A stretch of DNA of 51,319 nt from a virus. The notes below the pieces were generated by a model. It did no database searches. It worked only from the letters and a program-made list of their open reading frames with translations, and was not told the origin of the DNA. Positions 46,644-51,319 of the stretch are shown here, piece by piece; position 1 is the first letter of the stretch, and the number at the start of each line of letters is the position of its first letter. Position numbers and translations under genes: made by a program. The DNA is taken from IMG/VR virus record IMGVR_UViG_3300017782_000026, positions 1-51,319 of that record, one strand, 5' to 3'.

Positions 46644-47236
46644 TGGCTGTACTGTTTGATGAAATACTTAACAAGGGTGTAAGATCGGGGCAGATACCTG
46701 CTAGAACTGATAAGGCTCGTGATTGGTATCGTGATCAAGCAAAGAAGTATGGTAGAGTAAAAGAAAACGACTTCTTTGGTAGTAATCAAAGAGAGCGAAT
46801 GACGACTCAACCCTTGATTGGTGGAATGTATATGTATCTTTACGATGCAAAGACAAAGGCAAAACTACCATACTATGACAGAATGCCACTAATCTTTCCA
46901 TTTAAAAAGGTTAAGGGTGGATTTTATGGTCTGAATCTCCACTATTTACCACTGCCGCTTAGGGCTAAACTGATGGATGCGTTGTATGAGACTGCTAATA
47001 ATAAGTCATATGACGAAACCACGAGACTTAGAATAAGTTATAAAATTCTAGATAGTGCGTCTAGATTTGAGGGGTTTAAGCCATGCTTAAAGAGATACTT
47101 GACTAAGCAAGTACAAAGTAAATTTATGTATGTATACCCATCAGAATGGGATATAGCACTATTCTTACCAACAGAAAGATTTGTTGGTGCATCAAAAGCA
47201 ACTGTGTTTGCTGATTCAAGACGAAAATTAGGATAA
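46643..47236 (+). CDS. Conserved T4-like virion protein, possibly gp2-like DNA end protector
   Basis: 197 residues. Blocks such as FDEILNKGVRSGQIPARTDK, ARDWYRDQAKKYG, PLIGGMYMYLYDAKTKAKLP, YYDRMPLIFPFKK and LNLHYLPLPLRAKLMDALY match a family that I recall beside gp4 in marine T4-like phages. In T4 gene 2 (DNA end protector) lies beside gene 4, so gp2-like function is suggested by position, but I cannot verify similarity to T4 gp2 itself. No nuclease motif is visible; the protein is rich in Tyr, Lys and Pro. TAATG overlap with the nuclease gene implies coupled translation. Confidence 0.6.
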   Translation: MAVLFDEILNKGVRSGQIPARTDKARDWYRDQAKKYGRVKENDFFGSNQRERMTTQPLIGGMYMYLYDAKTKAKLPYYDRMPLIFPFKKVKGGFYGLNLHYLPLPLRAKLMDALYETANNKSYDETTRLRISYKILDSASRFEGFKPCLKRYLTKQVQSKFMYVYPSEWDIALFLPTERFVGASKATVFADSRRKLG

Positions 47237-47240
47237 AAAA

Positions 47241-47987
47241 ATGGCTTTTAGTATAAGCGAATTCAATTCAAAAATAGGTCAGCATGGTCTAGCCAAAAGC
47301 AATTTGTTCTTTGCTAGAGTAAACATTCCTCGTGCGTTGCGTGACGAGTTAGGTGCAATACCAGTAAGTAGAGACTTAGAGTTTTTCTGTAGATCAGTTC
47401 AGTTACCAGAAATGGAATTGGGTACAGCAGACATTCAACAACAGGGGTTCGGAGCCATCACTAGAAGACCACAAAGTATGTCTTTCCCAGTTCTACCTGC
47501 AACATTTATGATGGATTCGAACTTTGGCGTGTTAAAGTTCTATCACAGATGGATGCAGGCGGTGGTAAACTACGACAGAAGTGGTGGTAATTATGGGTCA
47601 GTAAATAACGCATTACCATTTGAAATGGGTTATAAAAGCGAATATGCTTCAACAATGGATGTTGCAGTATTTTCTCAAAACACAAATAAAGTTGAATATG
47701 TGTATAGCTTTTCTGGATTATACCCAGTAAGTGTTGGTAATATGTCAGTCGCATGGGAAAACTCCGCAGAAGTAATGGCGTTACCAGTAGGGTTTACATA
47801 TGACGAATTAAAGGTTACTGGTTCGCAACAGGGTAAAGTTCAATCAAACAAACCACCTTTAGGTACACTGCTGAAATGGTTCTCTAGAATTAATAGTTTC
47901 ACTAATTCAATACAGAGTATTCAAAATCCAACGAATATTCAGGACTCAATAAATAACATACAAAACATTAGCAATATGTTCGATTAA
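47241..47987 (+). CDS. gp54: Tail tube initiator gp54-like
   Basis: 248 residues (T4 gp54 has 320). The fold pattern is that of tail tube proteins: NIPRALRDE, FFCRSVQLPEMELGTADIQQ, SMSFPVLPATFMMDSNFG, VLKFYHRWMQAVVNY and YVYSFSGLYPVSVGNMSVAW. gp54 and gp48 form the first rings above the hub on which gp19 polymerises. The Asn/Gln/Ser-rich C-terminal tail (SIQNPTNIQDSINNIQNIS) is repetitive and probably extended. A gp19-like tube protein is the alternative, but the position among hub genes favours gp54. AGGA ribosome site. Confidence 0.75.
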   Translation: MAFSISEFNSKIGQHGLAKSNLFFARVNIPRALRDELGAIPVSRDLEFFCRSVQLPEMELGTADIQQQGFGAITRRPQSMSFPVLPATFMMDSNFGVLKFYHRWMQAVVNYDRSGGNYGSVNNALPFEMGYKSEYASTMDVAVFSQNTNKVEYVYSFSGLYPVSVGNMSVAWENSAEVMALPVGFTYDELKVTGSQQGKVQSNKPPLGTLLKWFSRINSFTNSIQSIQNPTNIQDSINNIQNISNMFD

Positions 47988-48020
47988 ATTTTAATATTTT
48001 TATAGTATAGGAGAAGTGCA

Positions 48021-48734
48021 ATGGGGTTACCTAAAATCGATCTACCTTTGTTTGAGACGAAAATATTCTCAACTGGCGAGACAATAAAATATAGACCATT
48101 TACAGTTAAAGAAGAAAAGGTACTGTTGATGGCGCAAGAGTCTGGCGATAACAAGCAGATATCGTTGGCAATGAAGCAGATTATCAATAGTTGTATTGTT
48201 GACTCGTTAGACATAGATATTCTACCGATGTTTGATGTAGAGTATCTAATGTTGCAAATTAGAGCGAAATCTGTGAATAATATTATAAACTTTACTCTAA
48301 TTGATCCAGATACAGACAACCCAGTAACACTTGAATTGAATATTGACGATATAGGTTTTGTAACTCCAGAAGGGCATAACAAGGAGATCAGGGTATCTGA
48401 AGATATGCGATTGATAATGCGATACCCCGCATTAGACGAAGTTAATATGTTCCTAAATTCAAATGATGTGGATAATGTTTCGGCTGATACTGCATTTAGT
48501 GTTATGACTTCGTGTATAGAAACTGTGGTTAATGGTGATGAAGTTGCAAAGTTGACAGACTACAGTGCAGAAGAAGTTGAAGAGTTTATTAATGGTTTTC
48601 CATCAAGTGCTATGGAAGAACTTAAAAACTTTTTCGAGACTATGCCTAGATTGAGTTACACTGCTAAGTATACAGACTCAGAAGGCGAAGAGAAAGAAAT
48701 GTTACTGGAGGGTACAGAAACTTTTTTTCTCTAA
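48021..48734 (+). CDS. gp26: Baseplate hub/assembly protein gp26-like
   Basis: 237 residues (T4 gp26 has 208). It matches the T4_baseplate family: LPKIDLPLFETKIFSTGETI, YRPFTVKEEKVLLMAQESGD, KQIINSCIVDSLDIDILPMF, then DVEYLMLQIRAKSVNN. gp26 is required for hub assembly in T4. The frame ends with a run of seven T (48722-48728), reading acT-TTT-TTT, and the stop TAA overlaps the ATG of the next ORF, which is in the -1 frame. A -1 slip on this run would fuse gp26 to the next ORF without a stop. GGAG ribosome site. Confidence 0.85.
   Translation: MGLPKIDLPLFETKIFSTGETIKYRPFTVKEEKVLLMAQESGDNKQISLAMKQIINSCIVDSLDIDILPMFDVEYLMLQIRAKSVNNIINFTLIDPDTDNPVTLELNIDDIGFVTPEGHNKEIRVSEDMRLIMRYPALDEVNMFLNSNDVDNVSADTAFSVMTSCIETVVNGDEVAKLTDYSAEEVEEFINGFPSSAMEELKNFFETMPRLSYTAKYTDSEGEEKEMLLEGTETFFL
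48722..48728 (+). promoter_or_regulatory. Candidate -1 frameshift slippery site (T7)
   Basis: Seven T in the phase T-TTT-TTT relative to gp26, three codons before its stop. After a -1 slip the ribosome reads Ser-Leu-Met and continues in the ORF at 48734, giving a product of about 294 residues. This layout matches the G/GT tail-assembly-chaperone frameshift known in other tailed phages. No obvious downstream pseudoknot was found by eye. Confidence 0.5.
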
Positions 48735-48904
48735 TGTTGTGTCATACTAGTCTAGGGAATTACTACAAAACATTATTCTCATTGGCGCAACATCATAAAT
48801 ATAGTATTGCCGATATAGAAAATATATTACCATTTGAAAGAGACTTATATGTTGAAATGTTAGTGGATTATCTTAAAGAAGCAGAAGAAAAATCAAAACG
48901 ATAA
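48734..48904 (+). CDS. Short gp51/chaperone-T-like ORF in the -1 frame of gp26
   Basis: 56 residues if started at the ATG overlapping the gp26 stop (TAATG). The sequence contains GNYYKTLFSLAQHHKYSIAD and NILPFERDLYVEMLVDYLKE, a pattern (aromatic-rich helix, then LP-ERDLYV and a charged helix) typical of the short protein after gp26 in marine T4-like phages and of the second part of frameshifted tail assembly chaperones. In T4, gene 51 (hub assembly catalyst) follows gene 26. It may be made alone by re-initiation or as a -1 fusion to gp26. No ribosome site beyond the coupled start is seen. Confidence 0.78.
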   Translation: MLCHTSLGNYYKTLFSLAQHHKYSIADIENILPFERDLYVEMLVDYLKEAEEKSKR

Positions 48905-48915
48905 CGGAGTATAAA

Positions 48916-49239
48916 ATGAGTGAAGAAACAAAAGCAGAAGTATTTCACCCTGCTGATACAAATGGTGATGGGCAAGTAAGTAAGCAAGAAGAAGCGTTGT
49001 ATCTTGAGTTTAAACGCAAGGAACTAGAAGATGCTGATGCTATGCGTGATGCACAGCGTAACATGACATGGTTTGCTCTTGGTGGTTTGTTGTTATATCC
49101 ATTTGCCGTTGTTCTAGCATCTCTCGCAGGATTAAATCAAGCACAAGAAACGCTAGGTGATATGGCACCGACATACTTTGTCGCTGTTGCCGGTATCGTT
49201 GCGGCATTCTTTGGCACACAAGCAATGAAGAAGAAGTAG
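48916..49239 (+). CDS. EF-hand membrane protein (two spans)
   Basis: 107 residues. Residues 14-25 (DTNGDGQVSKQE) are a perfect 12-residue EF-hand calcium loop with D1, N3, D5, G6, V8 and E12. Two hydrophobic segments follow: MTWFALGGLLLYPFAVVLAS at about 49-69 and YFVAVAGIVAAFFGTQAM at about 87-104, ending KKK, which suggests both termini face the same side. Between them is a short polar loop. Size and topology resemble small two-span holins, but no holin family was recognised, and an EF-hand in a holin would be unusual. GGAG ribosome site; the gene follows the gp26/gp51-like pair. Confidence 0.8.
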   Translation: MSEETKAEVFHPADTNGDGQVSKQEEALYLEFKRKELEDADAMRDAQRNMTWFALGGLLLYPFAVVLASLAGLNQAQETLGDMAPTYFVAVAGIVAAFFGTQAMKKK

Positions 49240-49248
49240 GAGTAGATT

Positions 49249-49365
49249 ATGGACCCAGTAGAAGCGTGGAACTCGTTATCATATTTTGACGGTGTACTAT
49301 TCACTGTCTGGTTAGGCATTATGTATTACGGAAAAAACTTAATCGACCAATGGTTCGGAAAATAA
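49249..49365 (+). CDS. 38-residue membrane microprotein
   Basis: 38 residues beginning MDPVEAWNSLSYFDGVLFTV and ending LIDQWFGK. Residues about 14-26 are hydrophobic and aromatic-rich, suggesting one membrane or interface helix. It has a good GGAG ribosome site nine bases after the EF-hand gene and ends 15 bases before the next gene, so it fills a gap that would otherwise be empty. Possible partner of the EF-hand protein in lysis or membrane attachment; function is inferred only from context. Confidence 0.6.
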   Translation: MDPVEAWNSLSYFDGVLFTVWLGIMYYGKNLIDQWFGK

Positions 49366-49380
49366 TAAAGGCTAAGTAAG

Positions 49381-51096
49381 ATGGCAGATGACTCCAAAAT
49401 AACCGATGTACTATCTTCTGTAAATAGAACGATGATGGATCAGTCTGCGTTGATTTCTGATATGCAAAGAACTCAGAGGAAAACTACTGAACTTCAAAAA
49501 GAGCAAGAAGAAGATAGAAAACGTAAGGAACTTGAGCAAAGAGTAACAGACGACTTCGAGAAGAAAGAAAGAGCCAGAGATACAGTCAGAGATAGACAGA
49601 GAGCAAGTTCTGCTGAAAGACGTAAGGGTGGCACAAGTGTTGCTGGCGCACTTGGTCGAATGACTTTACTAGGATTGGGCGCACCAAATATTGTAGGATT
49701 TATTGAGGGGTTCACAAAGGGTATATCTGAAGTCATGTTAAACATGGGTGATTCACCGATAGATGAGTCCCCAGTAAAACAAGCTGTATCTGACGCAATC
49801 AGTGATGAGATGGTCGTCAGACCTCTGGTATTTGGTATTATGGCTCGTCTAGTACCTGTTATTGGTAGATATCTAGCGTTACCTGCGGCTAGTGCGGGAT
49901 TAGCACAAGCTATTGCTGAAAAACTGGGGTTAGAGGGGAGAGGTCAAGATTTGGCTATGCTAGGTGGTGCTGCCGCTGGCGTTGGTGGTATGTATGCTCT
50001 GGGCAAAGCGAACGAGGCCAGACTAGTCCGAAGAGAATTGAGAGTAGAAGAGAAAAAGGCTAGATTACAAGCAAAACAAGAAAGAGAAAGAGCCGAGAAA
50101 CTAAGGAAAGCTAAAGAAGACGCAGAAAGAAAACGACAAGCGCAACAAGAAAAAGATGATAAAAGAAGAGCGAAAGAAGACGAAAAAGAAGCTAAAAAAA
50201 GACAGAAGGCCGCTGAAACAAAAAGGGCTAAATTCCGAGCAGTACCGAAGGTAGAGTTTACTAGTACATCTCAGATACAGGGCTTTGCTGATGGCGTTCG
50301 AGATATGAACAAAACCCCTAATAGACTACCTAGCGGCGCTAATGTATCACCAGGCGGTAACGTGATACAGGGTAATTTTGGAAAAATGACTGCGGCAGAC
50401 ATTGCAGAGAAAAACAAAGCATTAAGCCCTGAGAAATTAGCAAAATATAGCAGATTTTTAAATCTTCTAAAAATTTCGGGTGTGGTAAGTTCATTACCTG
50501 CCTTATACAATGTGGCAAATGCAATCTATAATGATGAGCCAGAATCAGTAGTCAAAAGACTATTAATCGAAGCCCTAGGTGGTGTTAGTGGTAGTATATT
50601 GGGTACAGCCGCAGGTGTCGCACTTGGTTCAGCTATACCGGGTATTGGTAATCTAGTAGGTGGTGGTGTTGGTGGTATAGCAGGCTTCTTGTTAGGCGAT
50701 CAACTTGGTGTAGAAGTAGCGGACTATCTACTAGGCGGTCCACCACCAAATCCAAATAAGCGCACAGAGCAAACCAGAAGAGGCACAAGAACATATTTTC
50801 TCAAGCCAGGTGATGAGGGTTATGTTGCCCCTACAGGGAGTTCTGATTTGATACTACCCACAGATGCATCACAAGAATCATCGACTACCAACCTCAATAC
50901 AATGGAGAGAAATCCTCTGGGTCGGGTCGGTGGATTTAGTGGTGCCGGTGGTGATACTGTTATAAGTGGTGGCAATCAAGTGGATAATAGTTCAGTTCGT
51001 GGTGGCGACACTAATATCACAAACAATATTATTCAAAGTCCTGACGCTTCTTTACAAAACATACAGCCACACTTACCATTCCCACAAGCACTTTAA
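49381..51096 (+). CDS. Long coiled-coil protein, candidate tape measure or gp29-like
   Basis: 571 residues (T4 gp29, the hub tail-length protein, has 590). The first 85 residues are a charged helix (LQKEQEEDRKRKELEQRV), followed by hydrophobic Gly/Ala helices (FIEGFTKGISEVMLN; ALPAASAGLAQAIAEKLGL; GGAAAGVGGMYALGK). About residues 210-283 form an unusually long Lys/Arg/Glu/Ala helix. After a linker comes a Gly-zipper hydrophobic region (about 390-455: GSILGTAAGVALGSAIPGIG, LVGGGVGGIAGFLLGDQLG). The C-terminus is Gly/Ser/Asn-rich. Helical rod plus hydrophobic Gly zipper fits a tape measure ejected into the host membrane, and the gene order after gp26-gp51 parallels T4. No sequence identity to gp29 was confirmed. 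Confidence 0.55.
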   Translation: MADDSKITDVLSSVNRTMMDQSALISDMQRTQRKTTELQKEQEEDRKRKELEQRVTDDFEKKERARDTVRDRQRASSAERRKGGTSVAGALGRMTLLGLGAPNIVGFIEGFTKGISEVMLNMGDSPIDESPVKQAVSDAISDEMVVRPLVFGIMARLVPVIGRYLALPAASAGLAQAIAEKLGLEGRGQDLAMLGGAAAGVGGMYALGKANEARLVRRELRVEEKKARLQAKQERERAEKLRKAKEDAERKRQAQQEKDDKRRAKEDEKEAKKRQKAAETKRAKFRAVPKVEFTSTSQIQGFADGVRDMNKTPNRLPSGANVSPGGNVIQGNFGKMTAADIAEKNKALSPEKLAKYSRFLNLLKISGVVSSLPALYNVANAIYNDEPESVVKRLLIEALGGVSGSILGTAAGVALGSAIPGIGNLVGGGVGGIAGFLLGDQLGVEVADYLLGGPPPNPNKRTEQTRRGTRTYFLKPGDEGYVAPTGSSDLILPTDASQESSTTNLNTMERNPLGRVGGFSGAGGDTVISGGNQVDNSSVRGGDTNITNNIIQSPDASLQNIQPHLPFPQAL

Positions 51097-51290
51097 TCAA
51101 TATCTCTTTTCTTGCGAGTCAGTGTAGTTTCTACATTGTCTTGCTTGAGAAGTTCCTCAAGTTGCTCCACCGAAACATAATCTAAGTCCCAGTGATTGCA
51201 GATATCATTGCGATATCGTGTATGATTCTTGTCAGAACTTTTTGACTTCTTTCTGTTGAAATAGTTTATCAATCGATTACTTATTTTCAT
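51093..51290 (-). CDS. Small hypothetical protein
   Basis: 65 residues, basic N-terminus (KISNRLINYFNRKKSKSSDK) and an acidic helical segment (WDLDYVSVEQLEELLKQ). ATG at 51290 has an AAGAGG ribosome site at suitable distance. Its stop overlaps the stop of the tape-measure candidate tail to tail. No family was recognised, and its promoter would lie outside the window. Confidence 0.5.
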   Translation of the reverse strand: MKISNRLINYFNRKKSKSSDKNHTRYRNDICNHWDLDYVSVEQLEELLKQDNVETTLTRKKRDID

Positions 51291-51319
51291 ATAAACAACC
51301 TCTTATTTTGAATTAAAAA

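Noticed and set aside
48791-48798. CATAAATA, near match to the late promoter upstream of the EF-hand gene
   Set aside because: Inside the short gp51-like ORF, first base mismatched, and the downstream gene has its own coupled context; kept only as a remote possibility.

Overview
The window looks like the tail, baseplate and neck module of a T4-like myovirus, probably marine. It contains recognisable relatives of T4 gp14, gp13, gp8, gp6, gp25, gp5, gp27, gp53, gp48, gp4, gp54 and gp26. Genes are tightly packed with ATGA/TAATG overlaps, the DNA is AT-rich, and exact copies of the T4 late-promoter box TATAAATA sit in intergenic gaps. Marine origin is inferred from the DUF4815, YHYH and M15-like structural proteins and the large fibre proteins, which resemble those of cyanophages and pelagiphages. 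The host cannot be told from the sequence. I see no tRNA, rRNA, CRISPR array, integrase or insertion sequence, and no gene-free stretch longer than about 100 bases.

Layout from left to right. (1) 1-1649, minus strand: the start of gp14, then gp13 (neck) and a small beta-rich protein. (2) 1726-5343, plus strand: a lone large fibre-like protein, driven from a palindromic divergent late promoter shared with the small protein on its left. (3) 5348-22944, minus strand: six fibre, adhesin or tailspike proteins, including one leucine-rich-repeat protein and a pair of tandem paralogues. (4) 22941-45682, minus strand: a coiled-coil microprotein, a giant DUF4815 protein, gp8, a YHYH protein, a giant gp7-like wedge protein, gp6, gp25, an M15-peptidase-like protein with altered metal ligands, the gp5 spike/hub without a lysozyme domain, a 28-residue membrane microprotein, gp27, gp53 and gp48. 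(5) 45745-51096, plus strand: gp4 nuclease, a staphylococcal-nuclease-like protein, a possible gp2-like protein, a gp54-like tube initiator, gp26 followed by a short ORF in the -1 frame (gp51/chaperone-like), an EF-hand membrane protein, a 38-residue membrane protein and a long coiled-coil protein that may be the tape measure. (6) 51093-51290, minus strand: a small unknown ORF that converges on the tape-measure candidate.

Together the genes would build the baseplate hub (gp5, gp27, gp26, gp48, gp54), the wedges (gp53, gp25, gp6, gp7-like, gp8, DUF4815), the receptor-binding apparatus (fibres) and the neck and head-completion parts (gp13, gp14, gp4). Expression appears to rely on T4-style late sigma (gp55-type) promoters. 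Two of these are arranged unusually: one is a self-complementary divergent pair and the other is a face-to-face pair. The strongest candidates for new biology are the slippery T7 run joining gp26 to the downstream ORF, the promoter architectures, the membrane microproteins, the degenerate M15 domain, and a small beta domain that recurs in about six unrelated structural proteins.
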